A DNA stretch of 64,000 nucleotides from Kitasatospora kifunensis. GTDB taxonomy: Bacteria; Actinomycetota; Actinomycetes; Streptomycetales; Streptomycetaceae. Both the position numbers and the translations under genes were made by a program. Below are positions 26,069 through 35,073 of the stretch, one piece after another. The notes under the pieces are model-generated. The model was not told the DNA's origin and made no database searches. It was given only the letters and a program-made list of their open reading frames with translations. The stretch is from positions 2,294,001 to 2,358,000 of the forward strand of contig NZ_JACHJV010000001.1 in assembly GCF_014203855.1 (NCBI RefSeq), written 5' to 3'. Each line of letters starts with the position of its first letter. The stretch's first letter is position 1.

Positions 26069-26212
26069 ATGGAGACCATGACCAGCTTCGAGACCGACCT
26101 CGCCGCTCTGCAGGACCTGCCGGAGACGGAGTCCGTCGAGCTGAACGGCCACGGCAGCGGGTGCCAGTTCACCTGCCTGGTCCTGACCTGCCTGATCTTC
26201 ACCATCGCCTGA
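26069..26212 (+). CDS. lanA: Class IV lanthipeptide precursor peptide (LanA)
   Basis: 47 residues. The acidic leader contains LQDLPETESVELNG, closely resembling the venezuelin-type class IV leader motif LPETDPV. The C-terminal core after GHGSG is CQFTCLVLTCLIFTIA: three Cys, three Thr, otherwise almost wholly hydrophobic, plus one Ser just before. Up to three (methyl)lanthionine rings are possible; ring order cannot be read from sequence. A strong GGGGAGG site lies 8 bases before ATG 26069, the best ribosome binding site in the locus, fitting a highly expressed substrate. It lies 181 bases after the S9 peptidase gene and is closed by a strong terminator. Confidence 0.85.
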   Translation: METMTSFETDLAALQDLPETESVELNGHGSGCQFTCLVLTCLIFTIA

Positions 26213-26640
26213 CACCGCTAGCGGGTGGGGGCGTGGCCGGGGCCTTCGGGTCCCGGCCACGCCCCCACTGCTACCCCCGGCTCGCCGCTCCCCCGGAGAC
26301 GGTCCCCGCGGCTGAATCCGCCGCCGCACATTGGTTCGAGCACGTCCCGTCAAAGCGGTGACCCAGCGTCGGACACGCCGGTGTCCGCCCCACCCGACAC
26401 ACCCGGCGCACCTGGTCCCACCAGCGCGGCAAGACCTCCCGGCGGCCGGTCCCAAGCATCTCGATAGGCTGATGTCGCACCCGGCCGTTAGGGTGACGGA
26501 CCAACGGGGTGGTGATCGCCCGGTGCGTCGCGGCCAGCCGCGGCCCGCCAGGCGTCGGCTCCCCGTGCCCGGCCCGGTCACGGCCGGCGGTGCCGTGCGG
26601 CACCACAGACCTGCACCCACGCACGGAGAAGACGAAGCCG
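26213..26640. other. Intergenic region downstream of lanA
   Basis: Apart from the terminator there is no gene recognised in about 370 bases. Two -10-like hexamers, TAGGCT (about 26466) and TAGGGT (about 26489), lie 150-175 bases before the HG(R/K)HR peptide gene and may mark its promoter. Confidence 0.45.
26225..26268 (+). terminator. Perfect 17-bp stem terminator after lanA
   Basis: GTGGGGGCGTGGCCGGG (26225-26241), a 10-base loop and CCCGGCCACGCCCCCAC (26252-26268) form a perfect 17-bp stem beginning 12 bases after the lanA stop. There is no T-run, as is usual in actinomycetes. It closes the lanthipeptide transcript. Confidence 0.85.
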
Positions 26641-26796
26641 ATGTCCGAAACCCTCACCGACACCACCGACCACGGCGCCGACGAGGCCACCTCCCAGGAC
26701 GCCATCCACGGTCGCCACCGCGGCGGTTCCGCCCCCGACGACAGCGCCGAGGCCAACGTGCACGGCAAGCACCGGATGGACGCGGGCGCCCGCTGA
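26641..26796 (+). CDS. Small peptide with two HG(R/K)HR repeats, possible RiPP precursor
   Basis: 51 residues: an acidic, Thr/Asp-rich N-terminal half (SETLTDTTDHGADEATSQD), then AIHGRHRGG, a spacer, and NVHGKHRMD near the end. The two repeats with a common (I/V)HG(R/K)HR core, separated by an acidic spacer, and the acidic leader-like N-terminus resemble multi-core modified-peptide precursors. GGAGAA lies 11 bases before the ATG. A SAM methyltransferase follows 239 bases downstream after a hairpin. No database family was recognised; a non-RiPP role is equally possible. Confidence 0.6.
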   Translation: MSETLTDTTDHGADEATSQDAIHGRHRGGSAPDDSAEANVHGKHRMDAGAR

Positions 26797-26818
26797 CGTT
26801 CCGCCCGATCAACCACCC

Positions 26819-26853
26819 GAGGGTCCGGTGCGCCACCCGCGCGCCGGGCCCTC
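26819..26853 (+). terminator. Hairpin after the HG(R/K)HR peptide gene
   Basis: GAGGGTCCGG (26819-26828) pairs with CCGGGCCCTC (26844-26853), one mismatch, starting 23 bases after the stop codon. Probable terminator or attenuator before the methyltransferase gene. Confidence 0.55.
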
Positions 26854-27023
26854 AGGCACACCCAGGCCCTACCCGCCGGTAACCAGTGCGGCGCGGCGAT
26901 CGAGTAAGGTCCCGGGGACGCCCGGTCAGGACGGCCACCAGCCGTCGGCCACCTGCCGGAACCGCTCGCCACCGGAACCGGCCCCGACAGGGACCAGACC
27001 ATCCCCGCCAGGGACCAGCCTAG

Positions 27024-27689
<666 letters not shown>

Positions 27690-28017
27690 GAGCCTGGCCA
27701 TTGCCGCGTCAGGCAGCCTTCGCCCTCGGGCCTGACACCGTCCCGGGGCCGGTCCCGCCACGCCGTTTTTTGCCAGCCACCGCCCCGCCGAGGGTGACCG
27801 GCCGGTACCGTGACGACCGACACCCGGGCCCGGTCAGGGCCGTACGCACCGGGCGTCGACGCACCGCGCACCGCCAAGTCCCGACCGCACACCAAGACCG
27901 GGGCATGGGCCCGGTCCGAGCCCTGGCCGCGCGCCGAGGCCGGGGCCGGGGCCGGACCGGGCACACCGACCACGACCGAGCACCCACAGGGCGACACCTG
28001 AAGGCGGGGGCCACACC
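27690..28017. other. Intergenic region after the methyltransferase gene
   Basis: An inverted repeat GTCAGGC (27708-27714) / GCCTGAC (27730-27736) just after the stop is a probable terminator. The rest is GC-rich with repeated GCCGGGGCC-like runs near 27940. An open frame at 27810-28001 is not considered a gene. Confidence 0.5.
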
Positions 28018-29286
28018 ATGACGGACCAGGGCGACATGACACCGGCGGTCTGGGATCCGACCGCGCGCGGTGGCGAGGGCGGCTGGGTGCGGCGCCCGAC
28101 GCCCGACGCCAAGCCCGCCGGGCCTGCCGCGCCGGTGCCCCCGGCCGGGCCTTACCCGGGTGCGGGAGCCCCGCAGCCGCCGGGTCACCTCAGCCCGCCC
28201 ATGCCCCCGCCCCCGGCGCCCGGCGCGGTCGGCGACCAGGGACCGCCGTTGACGGCCCGGCCCTACCTGATTCCGGGCACCCCGCCCACCGCGGCACCGC
28301 AGCCGCCGGGTGGTTTCCCCGCTCACGCCACCGCCCAGGGCGCGAACCGCCATGCCGCGCCCCCGCCGATGCCGCCGAGCCCGCCAACCGGGGGATTCGA
28401 TGCCACCCAGGCGATCCCGCGCACCCCGCCGCGGGCCGACCAGCCCTTCGGCCACCCCGGCTACCCGATGCCCCAGCCCCAGCCCCAGGCGGCTCCGGAC
28501 GGCATCAACCTGCCCGGCCGCTACGAGGAGCTCGAACCCGCCGCGCCCTACCAACCCGAGCGCTCGCGCCGCCGCGGCCCGTTGCTGGTCGGCGCCGGCC
28601 TGGTCCTGGCGCTGGCGATCGGCGGCGGCACCGTCATGGCCTTGCAGAACTCCAGCTCCACCAGCCCCTCGCCGAAGGCCGCCCCGCCCGCGTCCACCGC
28701 CCCGGGCGCAAGCCCGCCGAGCCCCGGCGGCGCGGCCACCGGCTCCCCGTCAGGTGCCTCGAGCGCGAGCGCACCGGCGAGTTCCACCCCCAGCACAGGT
28801 GCGAGCTCCTCGGCGGGGCCGAACGCGCAGAGCGAGGCCCAGGCGCTGGACGCCTTGCTGACCCAGAGCGAGTCCGCCAGGGCCCCGATCGGCAGCGCGG
28901 TGGCCATGGTCGAGAGCTGCCCGGCCAAGTCGGACATCGACAGCGCCGCGCAGACCTTCGACTCCGGCGCCCAGCAGCGCGACCAACTGCTCACCGCGCT
29001 GGGCAAGCTCAACCTCGCCGACGTGCCCGGCGGCGCGGACGCGGTCGCCAGCCTGAAGACGGCCTGGCAGGAGTCCGGCGACATCGACCGCGCCTACGCG
29101 GCGTGGGCCAGGACGGTCAGCGCCCAGGGCTGCGGCGGCAACAAGACCGCCCCTGCCACCGCGGACAAGCAGCGCGCCGACCAGCTGAACCCGCAGGCCA
29201 CCCAGGCCAAGAAGGACTTCGTGACGAAATGGAGCGCGCTGGCCGGCAACTACGGCCTGACCGCCCCCACCTGGGACAGGATCTGA
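28018..29286 (+). CDS. Pro-rich single-pass membrane protein
   Basis: 422 residues. The cytoplasmic N-terminal roughly 190 residues are Pro/Gly-rich low complexity; one membrane helix follows (GPLLVGAGLVLALAIGGGTVMAL), then a Ser/Pro/Ala stalk and an extracytoplasmic helical domain of about 140 residues with two conserved-looking Cys (VESCPAKSD and SAQGCGGN). Function unknown; such proteins are common in the streptomycete envelope. It is 6 bases upstream of the amidase lipoprotein and co-transcribed with it. Confidence 0.68.
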   Translation: MTDQGDMTPAVWDPTARGGEGGWVRRPTPDAKPAGPAAPVPPAGPYPGAGAPQPPGHLSPPMPPPPAPGAVGDQGPPLTARPYLIPGTPPTAAPQPPGGFPAHATAQGANRHAAPPPMPPSPPTGGFDATQAIPRTPPRADQPFGHPGYPMPQPQPQAAPDGINLPGRYEELEPAAPYQPERSRRRGPLLVGAGLVLALAIGGGTVMALQNSSSTSPSPKAAPPASTAPGASPPSPGGAATGSPSGASSASAPASSTPSTGASSSAGPNAQSEAQALDALLTQSESARAPIGSAVAMVESCPAKSDIDSAAQTFDSGAQQRDQLLTALGKLNLADVPGGADAVASLKTAWQESGDIDRAYAAWARTVSAQGCGGNKTAPATADKQRADQLNPQATQAKKDFVTKWSALAGNYGLTAPTWDRI

Positions 29287-29292
29287 CGCTCG

Positions 29293-30210
29293 GTGAACCG
29301 CACCACCCGCACCTCGCTCTCCCCCCTGCTGGCCGCACCGCTCGGCCTGCTCACCCTGCTCGCCCTGTCCGGCTGCGGCACCGACGCCAGCGCGAGTGCC
29401 GGCGCGGCACCCGCTTCGGCGCCCGCCTCGGAACCCTCCTCGGCCCTCCCGGCCTCGCCCAGCGCCACCGCGCCATCCGCGAGCCCGAGCCCGTCCTCCA
29501 CCGCCACCGCCACCGCGACCGCGACCACCGGTAAGCCGCTGGCCGGCAGGACCATCGTGCTCGACCCCGGCCACAACCCGGGCAACGTCGACCACACCAC
29601 CGAGATCAACCGGCAGGTGGACGTGGGCAACGGGCACAAGGAGTGCGACACCACCGGCACCGAGACCGACGCCGGCTACACCGAGGCCGAGTACACCCTC
29701 GACGTCGTCCACCGGCTCCGCGGCCTGCTGCAGGGCCTGGGCGCCACCGTGCTGCTCACCCAGGACGGCGACCGCCCCTTCGGCCCCTGCGTGGACGAAC
29801 GCGCGGCGATCGGCAACAACGCGCACGCCGACGCGGCGATCTCCGTCCACGGTGACGGCGGCCCGGCCTCCGGCAGCGGCTTCCACGTGATCATGCCCGC
29901 CAAGGTGGTGGCCGGAAAGGCCGACAACAGCGCCATCGTCGCCCCCTCGCACCGCCTCGGGCTGCTGATCCGCGACAGCTTCCACGCCGCCACCGCCGAG
30001 CCGTACGCCGACTACGTCGCCTCCCTGGGCCTGGACACCCGTAGCGACCTGGGCGGCCTCAACCTGTCGACCGTCCCCAAGGTCTTCATCGAGTGCGGCA
30101 ACATGCGCAACGCCACCGACGCCCAGCGGATGACGGACCCTCAGTGGCGCCAGCGCGCGGCCCAGGGCCTGGCCGACGGCCTCACCGGCTTCCTGGCCGC
30201 CGGCGGCTGA
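29293..30210 (+). CDS. N-acetylmuramoyl-L-alanine amidase, lipoprotein
   Basis: 305 residues from GTG. Signal peptide with lipobox (LLALSGC), a Ser/Ala/Pro/Thr stalk to about residue 75, then an Amidase_3 zinc hydrolase domain: VLDPGHNPGN (first His), ETDAGYTEAEYTLDVV (Glu), AAISVHGDGG (second His) and VFIECGNMRNATDA (catalytic Glu). It cleaves the bond between MurNAc and the stem peptide on the outer side of the membrane. It follows the Pro-rich membrane protein by 6 bases and probably works with it in wall remodelling. Confidence 0.9.
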   Translation: MNRTTRTSLSPLLAAPLGLLTLLALSGCGTDASASAGAAPASAPASEPSSALPASPSATAPSASPSPSSTATATATATTGKPLAGRTIVLDPGHNPGNVDHTTEINRQVDVGNGHKECDTTGTETDAGYTEAEYTLDVVHRLRGLLQGLGATVLLTQDGDRPFGPCVDERAAIGNNAHADAAISVHGDGGPASGSGFHVIMPAKVVAGKADNSAIVAPSHRLGLLIRDSFHAATAEPYADYVASLGLDTRSDLGGLNLSTVPKVFIECGNMRNATDAQRMTDPQWRQRAAQGLADGLTGFLAAGG

Positions 30211-30279
30211 GAGGGTCCGCCGGCGGACCCCCCAACCCCCGAAACCCGACACAGGCTCGACGGTCCGGCCCGACACTGG

Positions 30280-30309
30280 CTGACCGTTCTGGAACGGGGT
30301 CAGTAGAAT
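30280..30309 (+). promoter_or_regulatory. Housekeeping-type promoter
   Basis: CTGACC (30280-30285) and TAGAAT (30304-30309) are spaced by 18 bases and fit the vegetative actinomycete consensus (TTGACN / TAGNNT). The promoter drives the gene starting 46 bases downstream. Confidence 0.6.
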
Positions 30310-30355
30310 CACTCCCCGTCACGCCGTCACGCCACACCAGCGAGGGGACCGATCA

Positions 30356-31483
30356 GTGAATCTGCGCGCTCTCACCAGGGGAGATGCCGCCGTCGCAGGT
30401 GCGGCCGTGCTCCTGCTCATTTCGTCGTTCCTCCCATACTTCTCGATCGACTGCCCGCAGTACGTGCCGTCGGCGAGCTGCTCCTCCAGCGTCTGGAACA
30501 GCGACCTGTTCCCGATCCTGCCCTCGGTCTACCTGCTGGGCATCGCGGCCGCGGCCCTGGTGCTGCTCCAGCGCTTCCAGGGTGAGGCCGCCAAGACCCG
30601 GCAGATCCTGGGCCTGCGCCTGGACCAGTGGGGCGTCTCGTTCTCGGTCGTCGCGCTGTGGACCGCGCTGTGGTCGCTGGGCGCCGGCTCGAACCACTCC
30701 TGGGGTGCCTACCTCGGCGTCATCTCGGTGCTCGTGCTGGCCGGCGCCGCCGTGGCCGGGCCGCTGGTGCCCGCGCTGCAGGCGCCGCTGCTGAGCGACA
30801 AGCCCGCCGCGCCGCAGGGCTACCAGCCGGCGGTCGGCGGCTACCCGGGCGCCCCGCAGGGCTACCAGCAGCCCGGTGGCTACGGGTTCCCCGCGCCGGG
30901 CGCGGGTCAGCCGGTGCCGGGCCAGCAGGTGCCGGGGCAGAGCTTCGGCGGTCAGCAGTTCGGCGGCCAGCCGCAGCAGCCGGGCGGCTACGGCTTCCCG
31001 GCGCCCGAGGCGGGCCAGCAGGGCCTCGGCCAGCCCGCCCCCGGTCAGCAGGGTCCCGGTCACCAGGGCGCCGGTCAGCCCGGCCAGGAGTTCGGCTACG
31101 GCCAGCCCGCCGCCGGCGCCCAGCCGGTGCCCGGTGCCGCCGCCCAGGGGCAGCCGCAGGACGCCGCCGCCTTCGCCCACGCCGCTGCCCCCGCTCCGGC
31201 AGCCGCCGCGCAGGCCGCTCCGGCCGCCGCCGAGCCCGCCCCGGCCGTCCAGGCCCAGGCCCCGGCGCCCGCTCCGGCCGCCGAGTTCGCGCCGTTCTGG
31301 TTCGCCGTGCCGGAGCCGCGCCAGCTCGCCCCGAAGGACGGCCCTGCCGGTGCGCCGGTCGGCGAGCTGCTGCCCGGCACCTGGTACCTGGCGGTGGACC
31401 AGCGCGGCACCGCGCTGGTCGCCCAGCTGCAGGACGGCACCCAGGGCGTGCTGACCGACGTCTCGGGCATCCAGCGCGGCTGA
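30356..31483 (+). CDS. Membrane protein with Gln/Pro/Gly-rich cytoplasmic tail
   Basis: 375 residues. Four hydrophobic helices lie in the first 145 residues (first: AAVAGAAVLLLISSFLPYF), resembling the DUF5336-type four-helix proteins. Then comes a long low-complexity region with repeated GGYGFPAP and GQQ units, an Ala/Pro stretch, and a final roughly 60-residue folded segment (PGTWYLAVDQRGTALVAQLQDGTQGVLTDVSGIQ). Unknown function; the disordered tail suggests a scaffold. GTG start preceded by GAGGGG. Confidence 0.7.
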   Translation: MNLRALTRGDAAVAGAAVLLLISSFLPYFSIDCPQYVPSASCSSSVWNSDLFPILPSVYLLGIAAAALVLLQRFQGEAAKTRQILGLRLDQWGVSFSVVALWTALWSLGAGSNHSWGAYLGVISVLVLAGAAVAGPLVPALQAPLLSDKPAAPQGYQPAVGGYPGAPQGYQQPGGYGFPAPGAGQPVPGQQVPGQSFGGQQFGGQPQQPGGYGFPAPEAGQQGLGQPAPGQQGPGHQGAGQPGQEFGYGQPAAGAQPVPGAAAQGQPQDAAAFAHAAAPAPAAAAQAAPAAAEPAPAVQAQAPAPAPAAEFAPFWFAVPEPRQLAPKDGPAGAPVGELLPGTWYLAVDQRGTALVAQLQDGTQGVLTDVSGIQRG

Positions 31484-31591
31484 ACCGGGACGAGCTGACG
31501 CGAAGGGCCGACGGGATTCTCCCCGCCGGCCCTTCGCCGTTCGTTGCCCTTGCCCTTTGCCCCTATCGGCAGGCCCTGTTGGCGGACCCGG

Positions 31592-32671
31592 TCAGCAACA
31601 GCCCTGCACCGCGAGCCCGTTCGGCAGTTGCTCGGCCCCGAAGACGGCCACCGTCGCCGGGTCGCCGCCCAGCGCCGCGACCGCGAGCAGCAGCGCGCCG
31701 GCCGTCCAGGTGGTGCGCTCCTCGGGCCAGATGGCGTCGTCCTCGAAGACGTAGCCGGTCCAGTAGGAGCCGTCCTCGTGGCGCAGGTGCTGGATCCAGC
31801 GCAGGATCTCCACGGCGCGCTCGCGCTCGCCCACCGCCCAGAGCGCGAGGGCGAGTTCGGCACTCTCGCCGCCGGTGACCCAGGGCCGGTCGCTGACGCA
31901 GCGCACCCCGAGTCCGGGCACCACGAAGCGGTCCCAGTCGGCCTCGATCCGGCGCAGTGCGGCCGGGGAGCGCAGCGCGCTGCCGAGCACGGGGTAGTAC
32001 CAGTCCATCGAGTAACGGCCCTTGTCCAGGAACCGTTCGGGGTGCGCGGCCACCGCGTGCTGGAGCAGGCCGGTGGCCAACTCCCAGTCCGGCTGGGGCT
32101 CTTCACGGTAGTCGGCGATGGCCAGCCCGCAGCGCAGCGCGTGCAGGATGCTGGCCGAGCCGGTGAGCAGCGCCTCGCCCGCGGGGGTGCCGTCCTCGTC
32201 CAGGCGCCAGGCGATCGGACCGCCGGGCAGCTGGGCCCCGACCGTGAAGTCCAGGGCGCGGCGGACCACCGGCCACATCCGGTCCAGGAAACCGTCGTCG
32301 CCACAGGTCAGGTGGTGGTGCCAGACACCGACCGCCACGTAGGCGCAGAAGTTGGTCTCCACCGCGTGGTTGCTGACGCCGGCCGCGCCGTGCTCGAAGT
32401 AGCCCGCGTACCAGGAGCCGTCCGGGTTCTGGCTCTGCGCGAGCCAGCGGTAGGCGCGTTCGGCGGCGGCGTGCTCGCCGGCCGCGTCCAGCGCCATCGC
32501 GGCCTCGGTGTGGTCCCAGGGGTCGAGGTGGCCGCCGGTGAACCACGGTATGGCGCCGTCGGGACGCTGCTCGGCCAGGATGCTGCGCACCGTGGCGGCC
32601 ACCTGCGGCCCGTCCAGCACGCCCGGCAGCAGCAGCGGCCGGGGGGTGGCCACCCCCTCGTGCGCCGTCAT
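31592..32671 (-). CDS. Prenyltransferase/squalene-cyclase-like alpha-toroid protein
   Basis: 359 residues with repeated QxxxGW-like units (SQNPDGSWYAGYF, HLRHEDGSYWTGYVF, QRPDGAIPWFTGG) as in the alpha/alpha-toroid fold of squalene-hopene cyclases and prenyltransferase beta subunits. It lacks the DxDD motif of type II cyclases, so it may bind rather than cyclise a polyprenyl or glycan chain. It is last in an operon: its ATG overlaps the methyltransferase stop (ATGA). No signal peptide, so cytosolic. Confidence 0.78.
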   Translation of the reverse strand: MTAHEGVATPRPLLLPGVLDGPQVAATVRSILAEQRPDGAIPWFTGGHLDPWDHTEAAMALDAAGEHAAAERAYRWLAQSQNPDGSWYAGYFEHGAAGVSNHAVETNFCAYVAVGVWHHHLTCGDDGFLDRMWPVVRRALDFTVGAQLPGGPIAWRLDEDGTPAGEALLTGSASILHALRCGLAIADYREEPQPDWELATGLLQHAVAAHPERFLDKGRYSMDWYYPVLGSALRSPAALRRIEADWDRFVVPGLGVRCVSDRPWVTGGESAELALALWAVGERERAVEILRWIQHLRHEDGSYWTGYVFEDDAIWPEERTTWTAGALLLAVAALGGDPATVAVFGAEQLPNGLAVQGCC

Positions 32672-33402
32672 GCGCCGGCCCGGTTGGGCTTGCTGGCGTA
32701 GGCGACGAAGCTCTTGCCGATCACCGGGTTGAGCGCGGCCTCGGCGGCCCGGGTGAGCTTGCTGATCACCGGGGTGCCGACGATGTCCCAGACCAGCAGC
32801 TGGTGGTAGGCCTTGACCGGCAGCGCCTTGTCGTTGTTGACGCCGACCGCGCACTTGATCCACCAGTACGGCGCGTGCAGCCCGTGCGCGTGGTGCGTGC
32901 CGTACGGGTTGAGGCCGGCCTCACGGAGCTTGTCGAGCAGCTCGTCACCGCGGTAGATCCGGATGTGGCCGCCCTCGACCTCGTGGTACTCGTCGGAGAG
33001 CGCCCAGCAGATCTTCTCGGGCAGCCAGCGCGGCACCGTCACGGCGAGCAGCCCACCGGGCTTGAGCACCCGGAACATCTCGCCCAGCACACCCTTGTCG
33101 TCGGGGATGTGCTCCATCACCTCGGAGATGATGATCTTGTCAAAGGACTCGTCCTCGAACGGCAACGCCAGCGCGTTGCCCTCCATGGCCACCGCGCTCG
33201 ACCCGGCCGGGGCCTCACCGGCCGCGGCCATCGCGTCGAACCAACGCTTGACCTCGGCGATCTCCTCGGCGTTCTGATCCAGTGCCACCACATTGGCACC
33301 GCGGCGGTAGCACTCGAACGCGTGCCGGCCGCCGCCGCAGCCCAGGTCGAGCACCCGATCACCTGGGGCGAGTGGGAAGCGGGAGAAATCGACGGTCAGC
33401 AC
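32668..33402 (-). CDS. Class I SAM-dependent methyltransferase (Methyltransf_11 type)
   Basis: 244 residues from GTG 33402, chosen for its GGGAGC site and because the fold begins directly (TVDFSRFPLAPGDRVLDLGCGGGRHAF, motif I). Motif IV is FEDESFDKIIISEVMEHI and motif V is FRVLKPGGLLAVTVPRW. It methylates an unknown small molecule or glycolipid. It lies between the glycosyltransferase and the alpha-toroid gene in one operon, pointing to a shared product. Confidence 0.88.
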   Translation of the reverse strand: MLTVDFSRFPLAPGDRVLDLGCGGGRHAFECYRRGANVVALDQNAEEIAEVKRWFDAMAAAGEAPAGSSAVAMEGNALALPFEDESFDKIIISEVMEHIPDDKGVLGEMFRVLKPGGLLAVTVPRWLPEKICWALSDEYHEVEGGHIRIYRGDELLDKLREAGLNPYGTHHAHGLHAPYWWIKCAVGVNNDKALPVKAYHQLLVWDIVGTPVISKLTRAAEAALNPVIGKSFVAYASKPNRAGA

Positions 33403-33493
33403 TGCGGGGCTCCCATTCGTGGCGGCAAAAGCGGTAGAGACGGTTACTGCGGAAAGACTAGGAGCCAGCCCCCAGCGGCCAACTGACTGTCCG

Positions 33494-34825
33494 TCAGACG
33501 ACGTAGCGCCAGCCCGCGCCGGCCCGGGCGCGCTGCCCGACACCGGTGGCGATGGCCGCGCGGTAACGCTCGGCGGTCAGTTCGGCGGCGCGCTCCCAGG
33601 TGAAGTGGGCCAGCACCCGCGCCCGCCCCGCCGAGCCGAGCCGAGCGCGCAGCTCGGCATCGTCCAGCAGCCGGCCGAGCGCGCTCGCCAGCGCGCCCGC
33701 GTCGCCCGGTGGCACGGCCAGGCAGCTCTCCTGGTCCGGGCCCGCCACCTCGGGGATCGCCCCGCCGGTGGTGGCCACCAGCGGGGTGCCGGTGGCCATC
33801 GCCTCGGCGGCCGGCAGCGAGAAGCCCTCGTAGAGCGAGGGCACGCAGGCCACCTCGGCCGAGCGGTAGAGGTCGACCAGTTCCTCGTCGCTCAGGCCGG
33901 TGCGGAACTCGATGTGCCGCTCCAGGTCGAACCGTCGCACCGCGTCCGCCACCGGGCCCTGGCCCTGCTTCTTGCAGACCACCACCAGGTGGGCCTCGCG
34001 CTCGGTGCGGACCTTGGCGAGCGCCTCGACCAGGTGGACCAGGCCCTTGAGCGGGACGTCCGCGCTGGAGGTGGTGACGATCCGTCCGGGCACCACCTCG
34101 ACCGCCTCCGAGGGCGACCAGAGCCGGGTGTCCGCGCCGATCGGCACCACCGAGACGGCGCCCGGGGCAGCGCCCAGCTGCTCGACGATCCCGGCCTTGG
34201 AACTGCCGGAGACGGTGATGATCTGATCCAGGCGGGCGGCGACCCTGCGCTGCATCCGGGTGAAGGCGTACCAGCGGCGCAGCGAGAGCCGGCGCAGCCG
34301 GGTGGTGGCCGCCGCCAGCTCCAGGCGACGGTCCTCGGTGACCGGGTGGTGGATCGTGGTGACCAGCGGGAAGCCGTGCCGGGCCAGGCCCAGCAGGCCG
34401 TAGCCGAGGGTCTGGTTGTCGTGCACCACGTCGTAGCGACCCCGGTGGGCGGCCAGGTACTGGCGGGCCCGCAGCGAGAAGGTCAGCGGCTCGGGGAAGC
34501 CTCCGGTCCACATGGTGGCGACCTCCAGCGCGTCCACCAGGCCGCGCAGCTCGGTGGCCGCGGGGGTGCGGAACGGGTCGTCGGCGCGGTAGAGGTCCAG
34601 GCTGGGCAGCTCCACCAGGCGCACCGAGCCGGGGCCCTCGACCTCGTCCAGCACCGGGAAGGGCTGCGCGCCGATCACGTCGACGTGGTGGCCGAGCCGG
34701 GCCAGTTCGCGGGAGAGGTGGCGGACGTAGACGCCCTGGCCGCCGCAGAACGGGTCACCGCGGTAGGAGAGCAGCGCGATCCGCAGCGGCCGCTGGTCGG
34801 CCGTGGAGGGTGGCTGCCCCGTCAT
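33494..34825 (-). CDS. Glycosyltransferase family 4 (GT-B fold)
   Basis: 443 residues. The N-terminal GT4 loop is LLSYRGDPFCGGQGVYVRHLSRELARLGHHVDVI; the C-terminal GT1 domain holds GRIVTTSSADVPLKGLVHLVEAL, VPSLYEGFSLPAAEAMATGTPLVATTGGAIPEV (the EGFSxPxxEAM sugar-nucleotide motif) and a closing glycine-rich segment. It transfers a sugar from a nucleotide donor at the inner face of the membrane. Start ATG 34825 has an AAGGGG site 8 bases upstream. It is first in the operon with the methyltransferase and alpha-toroid genes. Confidence 0.9.
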   Translation of the reverse strand: MTGQPPSTADQRPLRIALLSYRGDPFCGGQGVYVRHLSRELARLGHHVDVIGAQPFPVLDEVEGPGSVRLVELPSLDLYRADDPFRTPAATELRGLVDALEVATMWTGGFPEPLTFSLRARQYLAAHRGRYDVVHDNQTLGYGLLGLARHGFPLVTTIHHPVTEDRRLELAAATTRLRRLSLRRWYAFTRMQRRVAARLDQIITVSGSSKAGIVEQLGAAPGAVSVVPIGADTRLWSPSEAVEVVPGRIVTTSSADVPLKGLVHLVEALAKVRTEREAHLVVVCKKQGQGPVADAVRRFDLERHIEFRTGLSDEELVDLYRSAEVACVPSLYEGFSLPAAEAMATGTPLVATTGGAIPEVAGPDQESCLAVPPGDAGALASALGRLLDDAELRARLGSAGRARVLAHFTWERAAELTAERYRAAIATGVGQRARAGAGWRYVV

Positions 34826-34893
34826 GGATCGGCCCCTTGAACAATGTGAACAGTGAGAGACCTCGAAGATACCGGCCCGTAGCTTCGGCATCT

Positions 34894-34919
34894 GTGGCGG
34901 GGAAGGTGATTCACGCCAC
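34894..34919. promoter_or_regulatory. Hairpin GTGGCG-N14-CGCCAC in the divergent region
   Basis: A perfect 6-bp stem lies between the glycosyltransferase gene and the ECF operon. It was examined as a possible cobalamin riboswitch piece but lacks a convincing B12 box. Unassigned. Confidence 0.3.
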
Positions 34920-35073
34920 GCTGCCATTCTCGGCATACGCACTGGTCCGGCGACAGCGGGAAGCAGCCCGTGGTGGACCCTTTAGAGTCGTAGGTGGCCG
35001 CATCCGGCGCCGGCCCGAGACGTTGGTGCCGACCGCGGACCATCCCCTGTCCAGCGAAAGGCCCCGCAGCACC

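Noticed and set aside
27810..28001. 63-residue plus-strand frame before the Pro-rich membrane protein gene
   Set aside because: GTG start without ribosome binding site and repetitive Gly/Ala/Pro translation; likely chance in GC-rich spacer.
34826..35073. Possible cobalamin riboswitch before the ECF operon
   Set aside because: A GTGGCG/CGCCAC hairpin and GGGAAGGTGA string look suggestive, but no convincing B12 box or the full set of conserved cobalamin aptamer segments could be aligned by eye. A covariance-model search would settle it.
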